Source of the DNA: Anastrepha obliqua
Lineage: Eukaryota > Arthropoda > Insecta > Diptera > Tephritidae
DNA: 64,000 bases
Assembly: GCF_027943255.1 (NCBI RefSeq)
Contig: NC_072896.1
Coordinates: 38,032,501 to 38,096,500 of the forward strand
Direction: 5' to 3'
The position numbers and the translations under genes are program-made. A model generated the notes under the pieces. It ran no database searches and had not been told where the DNA came from. It saw nothing but the letters and a program-made list of their open reading frames with translations. Of this stretch, positions 52,695-63,689 are shown in pieces (positions within the stretch are counted from its first letter, which is position 1; every line of letters begins with the position of its first letter).

Positions 52695-53510
52695 TACAAG
52701 ACAATAAAACTGAATCCTTCAGAATTAAAACTGGAGTAAAATAAGGCGATGTGCTCTCATCAAGAATCTTCAACCTTTTGCTATGCTGTGTCATCGATGA
52801 CTTAAGGGACGCCAAAAGGGCTGGACATATATTAAGCAGAACTACTTCCACGCCTTATCCAAAGCCTTCGCGGATATTGAAATTGCAGCTGGTAGAATTT
52901 ACCTTCAAATCATCGAAGACAAGACGAAATATATGTTGATGTCCAGACCATATAAGCCAACATCAGACCAACAGAAAGTTGGAGATTTTTTTTTTGAAAT
53001 CGTGGAGTCCTTCACCTACTTGGGCTTTAAACTGAGTACAGACAATTGAATAAGCCTCACCATCAATGAGATAATTCAACAGATCGTACGCGTCACTAAC
53101 GAAATTGACACTAATTGATTCTATACAAAACCACCATTAGGCTAGTCTTATGCTATGGAACTGAATCGTGGATGCTAATTGTAGCAAATAAAGCAAAACT
53201 GCAAACCTTCGAACGAAAATTACTCAGAAACATTTTTCGAGCAATGAAAGACCACGGTGAGTGGTAGATCGGCTTACAAATAGCGAACGTATTATACGTC
53301 TCATCAAAGCGCACCGATTAAGATAGCTGGGTCATATAACAAGAATGAACGGTTCGAGGGCAAGAGGATGGTCAAGAGCAATCTGGGCCAACGAGCTAGA
53401 GGAGGTCATCAACTTGCGATAAGGAATTAGAAAAAAGTCGCAGGCGATCGAAAGGTATGGAGACCAAAGCTCGCAACTAGCTGTACGAGTAGTGGAAAAA
53501 GATGATAATG
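52695..53510 (+). pseudogene. RTE-like LINE reverse-transcriptase relic
   Basis: Plus-strand pieces are SFRIKTGVK, stop, GDVLSSRIFNLLL ('GV.QGD.LSP.LFNL.L'), EDKTKYMLMSRPYKPTSDQQ, VESFTYLGFKLSTDN (thumb), VLCYGTESWMLIVANKAKLQ, TFERKLLRNIFRAMKD and HRLRWLGHITRMNGSRARGW in shifting frames. The YADD box is lost in a deletion between about 52840 and 52870. It is a different family from the 9486 RTE. It starts directly beside the SINE head. Confidence 0.68.
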
Positions 53511-53544
53511 ATGATAGTTCATTGCATATGTAAAAAAATATATA

Positions 53545-54771
53545 AAGGATTTTTCAATAAGGGCGGGTAGATGTTGAAATGGAATAAAACAAGCTGTGTG
53601 TGAGTTATTGACAGAATTATTTTTTATTTGAAAGGTGCATACATGCCATTAAGTGTGGGATATGACATCATTCAACGGCTTCTTACGGTGGAACGGATCC
53701 GAGTGGTCCAATTTCCAATGACTCTTCCGCATAGATCCGTCTGAATTTGAGCGATGGCCTGTGTTATGTTTACCATTAGAGTACCGGTCGATTGTGGTTT
53801 ATTTGCATAGACCTGAGACTTCAAGAAACCCCACAGGAAAAAGTCTAACGGGGTCAAATCGCATGACCTTGGTGTCCAATTCACATAACCCCTGCGAGAG
53901 ATAACCTTACCCTCAAATCGTTCATGCAGAATGTCAATCGTGGCGTTTGCTGTGTGGCACGTAGCGCCGTCCTGCTGGAACCACATGTCGTCTAGGTCCA
54001 TATGGTTCAATATGGGCCATAAGAAATTGGTTATCACATTTGTGTAGCACTCACTGTTGACGGTGACCGCCTCACCAACGTTGTTTTCAAAAAAGTACGG
54101 ACCAAATGGTAACTTTTTGAGGAAACATTATCACCTGGTGAACCTCGTGTGAATTGGTGTTGTCCCATATACGCCAATTTTGTTTGTTAACACAGCCATT
54201 CATCCAAAAATGCGCCTCGTCACTAAAGATCATTTTTCGCCCAAAATTGGTCAGCGAAAAAACGGCGTTGCCTGTGGTCATCAACTTTGAGCTCCTGGGT
54301 CAGTTGGATCTTGAACGGGTGTAGGCCCAAGTCCCGACGCAAAATTCGCCAAGTTGAAGTCTGCGAAAGGCCAAGTTCTTGTGCACGGCGAGGAATAGAC
54401 TGCCTCGGGTTCTGCTGTACATTTTCACGGACCGCGGCAATGTTTTCGGCTGATTTTGCGTTCCTTGAACGTACGGGTGTTGGCTGATTGTTTACTGACC
54501 CGGTCGTCTCAAATTTGGCCACCAAACGTTGAAGAGTCGACTTTGAAGGGCTACCACGTTTACCGAAAAATGGTCGCAATGCGCGCAACGTTTGCGTTAA
54601 TGAACACTCATTTTGATAATAAAGTTTTATCATTTGAACGTGCTGTTCAATCGTGTAACTTGCCATGATGATTTGACATAATCAACTGAATAATAAACAA
54701 AAGATTTGACAAATGTCACCAAAACAAACCACAGGGCGCCAAAATCGACCCGCGCCAATTGAAAAACCCTT
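53545..54771 (-). mobile_element. Full-length DD41D mariner-like element (1,227 bp)
   Basis: The element is flanked by TA (53543-53544, 54772-54773). The left end AAGGATTTTTCAATAAGGGC and the right end, reversed, AAGGGTTTTTCAATTGGCGC both continue GGGT.GAT. It holds a nearly complete transposase on the minus strand with few lesions, so it is the best-preserved DD41D copy here. Confidence 0.88.
53672..54666 (-). pseudogene. DD41D (rosa-like) transposase with about two frameshifts
   Basis: ATG 54666 begins MASYTIEQHVQMIKLYYQNE, an HTH of the DUF4817 type. It continues through SAENIAAVRENVQQNPRQSI, PRRAQELGLSQTSTWRILRR, DLGLHPFKIQLTQELKVDDH, then after a shift KMIFSDEAHFWMNGCVNKQN (first Asp), FPQKVTIWSVLF, and after a second shift WFQQDGATCHTANATIDILH (second Asp) and RSCDLTPLDFFLWGFLKSQV (third Asp), ending STVRSR and a stop at 53672. 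I count 41 residues between the second and third Asp. All three catalytic residues are intact, so only the reading-frame breaks silence it. Confidence 0.88.
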
Positions 54772-54829
54772 TATATCATATTTATCAAGGTTTCAAGTTT
54801 TGTAAGAAATTTACAAAAATTTCAAAGGA

Positions 54830-55230
54830 TTTGCATCAAAGTTTTCCACTTTTTAATAAGAATCTTTCAAAAACTTCTGGGTATGCAGCTTTTAGTCCGT
54901 TCAAAATTTGAAGTCGCCCAAAAATCGGGTTGATTTGTGGCAATTGTTTTTGCATTCGGAGTTGAGCATTTTCTTCTGTCTGTATGTATGGTGGCCTGAA
55001 TATTGAAATAAATCGATTGTTAAGCGCGCTGTATGGCAAATTGGGTCATCTTTGTGAAACCAAATGTCGGTGATGTTTAGCTTGTTGGAAACAAAAATTC
55101 AGTCAGCATATGAGCTTCGTGAACAGGTTTCGAAATAAATAATGAACGCTCTATGAACTTTGCGAACATATATGTACATTGTTTTCCAAATAAAATTCCA
55201 CAATTTGGAAGTGTTGTTCTGTCATTATGT
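54830..55230 (-). pseudogene. Internally deleted DD41D-type relic
   Basis: The minus strand starts MTEQHFQIVEFYLENNVHIC at about 55225, the family N-terminus, then drops to KLNITDIWFHKDDPICHTAR then LTIDLFQY, which corresponds to 'LDIDDMWFQQDGATCHTAR.TIDL'. The following open part (PPYIQTEENAQLRMQKQLPQ) is unrecognised. The HTH-to-core region is deleted and the C-terminus replaced. Confidence 0.55.
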
Positions 55231-55329
55231 CGTCCCCATCGCAGATATCGGTGGTCTTGGCCGTTGTTAAAGGTGCTTTTTTAAAACAGCGCAAGACGGA
55301 TAGAGTTATATTTTATTGTGCGCTACCTC

Positions 55330-55625
55330 AACAACACATTGGCCTCAGTACGACAGACGAAGGGCGCTAAAATACCCTGGCTTTCAGTTTCCAAGCTCAT
55401 AGCTGTGGGCAGCGGTCACTGAATGATCTAGACACATGCGAAGAAACTTCGACTTCCGTACAACTCCTGCAGAAAAAGATACTTTTGAACACTTTCTTTG
55501 CAAATGCCCGGAAATGGCCTGAGGTAGTTCTCTAGCCTAGATCCCTTTTCTCCCCTCCACTACATCAACAGCACTGGATGGCTGTAGATGGTTTTTCTTC
55601 CTTTGAGTTTTGTGCTTTTCGCAGG
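55330..55625 (+). pseudogene. LINE C-terminal zinc-knuckle fragment
   Basis: Plus-strand frames give HKLIAVGSGH-like sequence, LNDLDTCEETSTS and KKLRLPYNSC, then KDTFEHFLCKCPEMA, stop, GSSLA, matching 'LTGHC.LN.H...L.L.....CR.C....ET.EH.LC.CP..A' of RNase H-bearing LINEs. It is cut at the TA where the next mariner-like element starts. Confidence 0.5.
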
Positions 55626-55627
55626 TA

Positions 55628-56520
55628 AAGGGTGATTTTTTAGCTATTATCTTTTTAAACAGTTGGCTTAAACAGCTGACGCACGTTTCGTGTTTTGTTT
55701 CACTGTCCAACATCTTCAGTTTGGTCTATAATTTTACCATGAATCGTTTTACAATCGAACAAAGCTTGCAAATCATTGAATTTTATTATAAAAATGCTTG
55801 TTCTGTTAGGAAAGTTTAAAGTCGAAAAATTGTGTTCAGCGACGAAGCTCATTTTTGGATCAATGGGTACGAAAAAAGCAGAATTGTCGATTAGGGAGTG
55901 AAGATCAGCCAGAAGAACTGCAAGAGCTACCAATGTATCCAGAAAAGGTCACAGCTTGATGCGGTTTATGGGCTGGAGGTATCATTGGACCGTACTTCTT
56001 CAAAGACGCTGCGAATCGTAACGTAACTGTGAATGGTGAGCGCTATCGTGAAATGATATCCAACTTTTTTTTGCCCAAAATGCAAGAGCTTGACTTGCAT
56101 GACATGCGTAACAATGGACTTGTTGAGAGGCGAGTTCAGTGAACATTTTATTTCACGTTCGGGAACTGTCAATTGGCCACCCAGATCGTGCGATATAACA
56201 CCTTTAGATTATTTTTTGTGGGGCTATGTTAAAGCTCATATATATTCAGATAAGCCTGCTTCAATTAACGCATTGGAAGACGACACTAAAGCATTTATAT
56301 GTGTGATAGTGGCCAAAACATTGGAAAGAGTATGGCAAAATTGGACTAAGCGGATGGACCATTTGAAGCGCAGTCGCGGTCAACATTTGCATAAAATAAT
56401 CCTCAAACATTAAATTATATGGACTGTACTACCGATTTAAATAAAAATTTCATGCATTTTTCTGAATTTTTCGTGTGTTTTTTTTGAAAAACTTTCCTAT
56501 AGCTCTAAAAAATCACAATT
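55628..56520 (+). mobile_element. Internally deleted DD41D element (893 bp), relative of 32533-33834
   Basis: The element is flanked by TA (55626-55627, 56521-56522). The left end is AAGGGTGATTTTTTAGCTAT and the right end, reversed, AATTGTGATTTTTTAGAGC. It retains the N-terminus MNRFTIEQSLQIIEFYYKNA (from 55739), then jumps to SRKIVFSDEAHFWINGYE (first Asp), the KVTA..VYGLEVSLD region, another deletion that removes FQQDG, and a 3' open stretch MDLLRGEFSEHFISRSGTVN, WPPRSCDITPLDYFLWGYVK (third Asp) to a stop near 56412. It is non-autonomous, with a deletion different from that in the 11026/14192 pair. Confidence 0.85.
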
Positions 56521-56529
56521 TAGTTGCCT

Positions 56530-57965
56530 ACATTATGGTATTAAAATGGTACTCTAGTGCTACTTGTAGCGTACCCGTGGTCCTCTTGCCATCTGTCCTA
56601 TCTACTTGCCAAAACTTAAGGAACAGAAATGTCAAGACATATTGCCATTCTCATTTTCTCGACAATATCGATATCGATCGCATGTAGCTCAAATAATACC
56701 CGATACATCTTTACGTATATACAATTTAAAATTCAATGAAAACTATAATTAAGCTTTATGCTTCAAGTGTTTACTTTTAATTGTAATTTTACATTTAAAT
56801 ACTTAATTTTTTTTAATTCTTAACATCTTTTCGCTTTCATAAAATATGGCTTCAGTGCGGGCCTTTACGTAATGCTTGAATTTTTACTTTTATTGCCCAT
56901 TTCGTATATTTTTGCAATTACTCAAATACTTAAACGAGGTATTTCCTCAATGAAAAATTATATTTCCCCACTTATGCCACAATTACGTAAAACCTTTGGT
57001 TATTGCTACCAAACCGGTGCACGCTACCTACAATCATAAATAATTGTCAGCCATTAATGTACGTCACCTTTGTCCCGGCATTGTGCAGTCAAAGTACCCA
57101 TTAACACTTCTTCCTTCGCCTCCATAAACTGCGTTTGACCTCATGTAAGGATATTCATTGTTATGACCGCACAACTTCAAAACTCATAAAATTTCAACGC
57201 ACACACACTCGGACTTGCGTAAACATAGAGGCAAATAGACAGTTACATTGTCATTAATGTCGACAAGCGACGAATGAAAAAATATGCAAGAAAATGCGTG
57301 TAAGCCCGAGTGAAAGGGGCGGACGATGAGTTTTTATTGTCATAAAATGCCTTTATGACCCTCAAATTTATTCACTATCTAACTTTTCGACAAACTTTGT
57401 CGAAGTGGTATCAAATCGATTGACACCTGGTGATTGCTCAGTTATTGACCGCTTCAATGTTCAGTAGAAAAATAACTAGATAGAGAAGGATGGGATTTGG
57501 GTGAGCTTTGCTTTTCCAATTGAATTGTGCTTAGCACCAACTTCGTGAGTGGTAGACTGCATTGTTGTAATGTTCTTTGGTATATCCATAAAACAACATG
57601 GCAATTTTAGTTATAGTAAAAAATTCTTGGTGTTATGCTAAATGGACTTTAGTGGGAAATGAGTGATAAATACAGAGCTTTTCCAAGATACTCTAAAATA
57701 ATGCTCGACTTTTTACTTTTTAAAGATATCCTTCAAGTTCAAAATGATTTTGTTTTTTTGCAATTTAGAGACCCAAGTTGCATTCCGCCGGTTGTCAGAA
57801 AAACACTGCAAGCTCGGTAAGTTCTACAAGGCAAGTAAGCGTAAGTTACAAATTATTGATGGATGGAATCGGAAAATGTAAAACAGAAATCTTTCGAACA
57901 ATTGGTATTGTCAAACTTGCCTATTTAAAAAAATTAACTGGATTATGATATCCTGCAAGATTGGC
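56530..57965. other. Spacer, nothing recognised
   Basis: AT-rich, with no transposon or gene motif recognised. It could be unique host sequence. Confidence 0.35.
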
Positions 57966-57970
57966 ATATG

Positions 57971-57995
57971 TAGGATAGTGCAAAAGTAATTATTT
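57971..57995 (+). repeat. Mariner-type terminal repeat remnant
   Basis: TAGGATAGTGCAAAAGTAAT resembles a mariner TIR of the Hsmar1 type (AGG....GTGCAAAAGTAATT). It sits at the 3' boundary of the RTE copy and has no visible partner. Confidence 0.35.
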
Positions 57996-58712
57996 GGTCG
58001 AGTTTAACAAAGCGCGCCAGTCGCTTCTTTCCCGTGTTAACCGGCGCCAATTGGATACACCAAGTGAAGCCAAGTCCTTCTCCATCTGTTCTTTCCAAAG
58101 CAGAGGAGGCCTTCCTCTTCTTCTACTACCACCAGCTGGTACTGTATCAAATACTTTCAAAGCCGGAGCGTTTGTATCCATTCGGACGACATGATCCAGC
58201 CAACGTAGGCGCGGGATCTTCATTCGCTGCGCTATGTCTATGTTGTCGTAAAGCTCATACAGCTCATCGTTCCATCGTCTGCGATATTCGCCGTTGCCAA
58301 TGTGCAAAGGTCAAAAAATCTTACACAGAATCTTTCTCTCAAACACTCCCAGCGTCGCTTCATCGGATGTTGTCATCGTCCACGCTTCTGTGCCATACGT
58401 TAGGACGGACATGATGAGAGTCTTGTGGAGTGTTAGTTTTGTTCTTCGAGAGAGGACTTTACTACTCAATTGCCTACTTAGTCCAAAGTAGCACTTGTTG
58501 GCAAGAGAGGTTCTATGATGGATTTCAAGGCTGACATTGTTATCGGTGTTAATCGTCGAAATTATAACTGTCAACAGTGACGTGGGTGCCGATACGCGAG
58601 TGCACCGACTGTTTGTTTGATGACAGGAGGTACATCGTTTGTCCTCGTTCACCACCAGAACCATTCGCTTTGCCTTTTTATCCAGTTTGTAGAAGGCAAA
58701 CGCGCTTGTTAT
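57996..58712 (-). mobile_element. RTE 3' half, 5'-truncated (same family as 9486-10852)
   Basis: The minus strand gives KLDKKAKRMVLVVNEDK near 58700-58650, INTDNNVSLEIHHRTSLANK, CYFGLSRQLSSKVLSRRTKL, LTYGTEAWTMTTSDEATLGV, then HIGNGEYRRRWNDELYELYD, KIPRLRWLDHVVRMDTNAPA, RRGRPPLLWKEQMEKDLASL to the 3' coding end GGCGCGCTTTGTTAAACTCG. Frames break near 58555 and 58310. The final GCGCCAATTA tail is missing. At its 5' side it abuts the irritans mariner at 58712-58713. Confidence 0.85.
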
Positions 58713-59330
58713 TACGTTTAAATATGGCCGAAAACTGCTCAGAATCATCAACACGTTCCTGTTTTTGGTCACCAGCGAGCAAACGTAGTACTCACTTTGA
58801 ACAGAGCTTTCTCATAGCCAAGTGCTCATGCAATATAAAGCCAACACGTTTTTTTCCTATCTTTACGATGCCAGCTAACTAACGCAACTTCACTTTTCGA
58901 TCATTAAAACGATTTTGTGGATTTTTTTTATGTTTTCTGGTGTTACCTCCTCGTTTGGACGGCCACTGCGTTATGCATCATCGGTGTCTCTACGACCACG
59001 TTTGAAGTTTGCAAACCATCGTTTTATTGTTATTTCTAATGGAGAGGAGTTCCCATAACACTTTTGAAGCCATTGCTTATCTTGAGCGATATTTTTTTCA
59101 ATCAAGAAGCAGTGTAAAATTAAAACACGAACTCTTTTTGATCCATTGTTCTGAAAACAACAAAAGTATACGCACTCTTAGCACAATAACTCACTACTAA
59201 TGAATAGAATATCATGCAATTTTAGCAATTATCGCTCTAAGGTTATTCCTAACTGAAAAAGAGGTGTATGCAATAAAAGTATTGTAGTGCCATCTATGTG
59301 TTAGTCTCAGGACTTTTCAGCCCAAGTGCT
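58713..59330 (-). pseudogene. Irritans-type mariner, 5' half only
   Basis: The end GGGCTGAAAAGTCCTGAGAC (reversed, about 59319-59300) is the irritans-type TIR, followed by TAACACATAGATGGC. ATG at 59146 begins MDQKEFVF, with later QDKQWLQKCYGNSSP, ETTIKRWFANFKRGRRDTDD-like sequence, SGRPNEEVTPENIKKIHKIV, LNDRKVKLRELAGIVKI, RVGFILHEHLAMRKLCSKWV and DQKQERVDDSEQFSAIFKRN. The copy ends there, before the catalytic domain, where RTE sequence begins. Stops (for example after EFVF and in DA.RSGR) are present. Confidence 0.8.
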
Positions 59331-59339
59331 ATATGTATA

Positions 59340-60918
59340 AGTTAAAAATTAGTTTGATTAAAAAATGTTAGCACTCTTATTATTTTGTGTAAAGCAAAAA
59401 CAAGTGTCTCAGGAAAAAAGTAACCTGCTCTAAGATAACTACCGCAGCAATAAAATTTTGTTTCATATTTTATTAATTGCGTCCGGTTAGGTGTACCGCT
59501 GTGGTGCGGCGTCAGTTACGTGTTTAAGTTATGCATTTTTCGTTCCGGCACTCCAATTATTTTGTTCACTACTGTATGTAAATATATACATATATCGACT
59601 TAGCCTATATACACATATCGCTTCAGCCAGAGCACACTTTGTATGTAAATTGTGCACCGCACTTCAAAGTTTCAAAATTAGCTACTTTATTTGAAACTAT
59701 ACTTCATACAAATCTCATAATTAATTGTGTATTTCCTCATTATCGACGCTGCTTAACTTCCCCAACGCATACCTACTCACAGCTGAAAATATTTCACAAA
59801 TCCCTTTTAATTACCTCCACTAAAGCGAACAATTTGATAACTTTTCTTAACTTTATAATGTCACTTCTCAGAAATTAACTTAAAGCTGCTAAATCGCTGC
59901 TGCTTCCCCCTTCTACGCCACGCCATGCCACGCCACTTTAATCACAACAGCCAACTAAATGAATACATAAATATAATACATATCTTCACCGGAAAGCTAC
60001 TAAGTGAATGAGTGAACTCAAATATCCTTTCGCCATTTGTGGAAACTTTATCAATTTGCTTGCAATTCAAACAACTTAAGTGCAGCGCAAAAGCGAGAGT
60101 ATATTAATTCGTTGGTTAGTTGGAAAATTTTCATTTGCCAAATAACATTTCCGCCTCGGATGCCAGCGCTCACCCCCATCTTTATAGATATGTATGTGTA
60201 CGTATATGTATGTATGAATGTTTGTATGTGTGTATGCATTCCACCTGCCGATTATCAGCTACTTGCTTTGACTGGGTAACTTTTCGCTTGCTGTAAACCC
60301 AAAAAGTTAATTCGACAAAACTTTTTGGGCCAACTCAAAAGCTACTCAAAATGTTTTTGGGCAGCGTTTGATTAGCGCGCGATTGTAAATCCTTTCCGGC
60401 GGCAATATAAAGTGCTATGCACGCTCCGGGGTGGGATTGTCCAAAAGTGGTCTATAATCATGGATAATTGATTTTTCTTTCACTTTCTATCCCTCGCTGG
60501 TGAATGTAATTGAAAAATCGTAGACATTCTGCTCGGAAATATTTTGGTTAATTTCTCTTTCTTTAATTTACTTATTTTTCAGTTAATTTTCCGATTGCGG
60601 AGCTTTAATAATGTCAAGTTGTTTGCGCGTAAGGAAAATGTTCCTCGGAAGTTAGTGAGCATTGTGCGCTGAATTTTATGACCTTTACAAAAGAAAAAAT
60701 TGAAAATCTACGATATTTGGCGGAATTAGTTCTTTCGTTGCTAATGCACTCAAAAAATAAGTTTTAAAGGAATGAGAAATTACAAATTGCAAACTTCTTG
60801 TAAGCGATTATATCATATAAGGTGGCGTCGTATGTCAATCATATTTGACACTTCTTAACGAAACAGCTCTAATATACAAACGGACAAGCAATGAAGCGCA
60901 TAACATTCAAAATAAAGT
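59340..60918. other. Spacer with TATG microsatellite, nothing recognised
   Basis: Positions about 60185-60240 are a TATGTATG/TGTGTATG microsatellite. No gene, RNA or transposon boundary was seen. Confidence 0.35.
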
Positions 60919-60931
60919 TTTCCATCACTCA

Positions 60932-62136
60932 AAGTTAGGTTAGGTTAGTCAGGTTGCTTGTTTAACACAAGACACTTGGTGGGCCTAAAGTCTATTGTGA
61001 TACCTGTATTGGTTTTCCTTCCCCTAACTAAGTTGCTTAAGGGGTTACATGGGTTTCGTCGGGTAACAAAAGGCTAATTTTAAATATTTTTTTCTATATA
61101 AAAAATTATTTATTCAATTCAAACTTTTTTCTGTCTTATATATACATATTTAAAGAATAATTTCTGAAATTTTCAAAAAAAAAAAAATTTAAAAAAAATT
61201 AAAAAAAAATTAAAATTAAAATTGTGGCGTCATTTCCGGTGACTCCTCGGAAAAAAGGTGTGCCCGCGTTGTCAGCATAACTCCTGATAGGATCATCTAA
61301 AATGAAAAAAAAAAACAAAAATAAGTGTTTTAGTTAAGACCATAAACTCGTGCTTGAACGAAGGAAAAAAAAAGTAAAAATTGGAATTTTGGCAGACATT
61401 TTTCCAAAAAAATTCAAATTTCGGTCAAATTTGCTTGACATTTTGTTTTTTTTTTTAAATAGTTGTAATTGAGAAAAAAATCCTTTATTCAAGCACGAGT
61501 AAATTGTGTCTCGAGCACCTGTGTAAAATTTCATCAAGATCGATTGAATAGTTTTCGAGAACATTTGACAACCGACTTTAAAAACAAGGTTCCGAGAAAA
61601 ACGCGTTTAAAGTTTTCAGTATATAATAAAAGTGGCTTGGAGGCACACCTTCCAAAGGCTGTATCTCCGAAACTATTATTCGGATCGACTTGAAAATTTA
61701 GGATAATATTCTTGAGATATTGAAGAAATTAGTAACCCATCGAATTAATAATCGATTTTTTGAACCCACGAAACCCATGTAACCCCTTAAGCCACTTAGA
61801 TCTTTTTAAGAAGGAAACTAGTCCCTGCATTGAGACATTTTGTAAATTTCCCAGGTTCTGAAAGAAATAATCGCCAAGATATTTGGCGCGGTTTCTTTGA
61901 AGTGCAGGGTATTCACAGAGGAAGTGTTGTACCGCCTCAATTTCTTCTACATCTCCACAAATCCTGCAAAAGTCATTGTGAGGTAGACCCATTCTACTGG
62001 CTAAGGTGCCAATATTGCAGTGATCCGTTATAACCTCTTCTGAAGACGCTGGTAGTTAATCTGTTGAACCCAAGGAGATATTTTGTCTTTTTATGAATCA
62101 GTATTGGCCAGAGCGCTTTGAAGACCCTGAAGTTAG
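60932..62136 (-). mobile_element. LINE 3' end with 13 bp target-site duplication, split by a 746 bp TIR element
   Basis: TTTCCATCACTCA occurs at 60919-60931 and 62137-62149, a perfect 13 bp duplication. The minus strand holds KALWPILIHKKTKYLLGFNR, VITDHCNIGTLASRMGLPHN, FCRICGDVEEIEAVQHFLCE, YPALQRNRAKYLGDYFFQNL and SFLKRSKWL, the zinc-knuckle C-terminus of an RNase H-bearing LINE, with one frameshift near 62035. Skipping the insert at 61041-61786 and one TTAA, the frame continues WLKQLS and stops. The 3' UTR contains GGTATCACAATAGAC and ends in CTAACCTAACCTAAC. Confidence 0.88.
61041..61786. mobile_element. Non-autonomous TIR element (746 bp) with TTAA duplications
   Basis: The left end GGGGTTACATGGGTTTCGT is repeated inverted at the right end (61768-61786), perfect over 19 bp and continuing GGGT after one extra base. 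TTAA flanks both sides (61037-61040, 61787-61790). The interior is AT-rich, with poly-A runs and a patch near 61505-61700 containing TCATCAAGATCGATTGAATA and TATCTCCGAAACTATTATTC, and has no coding capacity. The target duplication could be piggyBac-like TTAA or Harbinger-like TAA/TTA; the GGGG ends favour the latter (inference). Confidence 0.85.
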
Positions 62137-62149
62137 TTTCCATCACTCA

Positions 62150-63685
62150 CTTGAAATGAATGTAATTGTAAAACCAATCCAGAAAAAAAACTGAGTGCTC
62201 GATTCAAGGATTAAAAAGGTCTTCATCATGAGTGAAATGCATTTACTATGCCACAGACTCTCAATAAATAAACTAACTATTTGCCACTTTCCAGGAATCA
62301 TTTCAACAGTTTGAAAAACTAGATTTTATTTTGAGTTGAACATTTTTTGTGTTAATTTTTTTACGGAATTTCTCGCACTAAACTCGAAAATGAATATACA
62401 TATAATTTTGTTTGGTGAGAGTTTCAAATATATATATATTATTTTTTTCCTTGTCCCCTCCTCTCGGGAGCATAGAGCCTCGGCAAGACTTGTCTGCGTT
62501 GGTTTTGTTAATCTATTTGATTTCTGTCAGGGTAGGTGATTAGCCTGCTGCTACCAGTCCTAAATGGTGGGAATGCCCACCTGTTATTGCTTGAGAACAA
62601 CGCCTTTTTCTGCTTGGAGCGCCATCTGTGTTTCACATATTTCTGCCAGAAGCATCGCACAGATGGTTGAGGACTTCGCTAAATTTTGTGTGTCTGTGCT
62701 ATTACCGCTGTTGCTCGCTTCCTTTTGCTGGCGCCACTGATGCAATGTGCAACTGTGTGTTTTTCTTTATTTTAGCTTGTTTTAGCAGCCAAAATGCAAA
62801 TAATGCGCTGACTATTGTGCGGGTGTAGGGATGGAAAGGATAAGTTTTTGAGTTTGAGGAATGAGATTGTTTTCTTTTTTAGAAACATGGAAAGTAGGTA
62901 AATTTGGAAAAGTGCGAGGACCGTATTCAAATCCACAAACTCTGGGATTGCAAATTGTGAGAAATTATGCACTTACGCTAGACTACCGAGGCCTCAAATA
63001 TTTATATACCGCTCTTAAAATTTTTTTTCTTCACATTGCAAAAACCCAATACATTTAAAGGTGAATAAATGAATATACAAATTAGTAGTTCAGGTTTCTG
63101 TTCGATTCAGCAAGCACATAAATTCTGCCTGCACTAAACTTCTTAAACTTAAATTAAGCCTCCCAAGCCTACGTAAAGCAAAAAGAGGACACTTTCCGGG
63201 AATTTAGTTACGAAAAACCACAATATTGAGGTTGATTAGTGCGCCGTGTGCAAGCCGCTTGCCATTATCACGCCTTCTCAATGAAGTTCAATCGCATTAT
63301 TAAGTGGCCATCCTTTGTTGCATTTGAAATTTGAATCGGCACGAAACAGGGGACTTGCGTTCATTTACCATAAATCCATAAATCTGTTATATGCGTACAA
63401 TTGGAACGTACGCTGGTGTAGTGTTCAATTTTCAAATAGCCTTCTAACTCAACTACTGTAATATAATACCGCGGTACGCGGCTGTCGGCGGTCCATCAGG
63501 CGGTGAATAATATGATTATATTACATAGGTACATACAACTGTTCAAAATGACTCAATTTGGTTTCGATAAAAAACTTTTGGTAACGTATGGGAATTGATT
63601 CAATTGAATTTTTTACTGCCATGCGATATCAAGCTATCGAGTTATTTGTCCGTTATGATACCACATAGGGGGAGGGGAGGGGAAC
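62150..63685. other. Spacer with a GC-richer repeat-like patch at 62455-62660
   Basis: CTCCTCTCGGGAGCATAGAG to GGTTGAGGACTTCGC (62456-62678) is unlike the AT-rich flanks. It could be the untranslated region of a retrotransposon, but I cannot name it. The rest shows nothing recognisable. Confidence 0.3.
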
Positions 63686-63689
63686 GTAG

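Noticed and set aside
61041..61786. piggyBac assignment based on TTAA alone
   Set aside because: The ends start GGGG rather than CC(C/T), and no piggyBac coding sequence is present.
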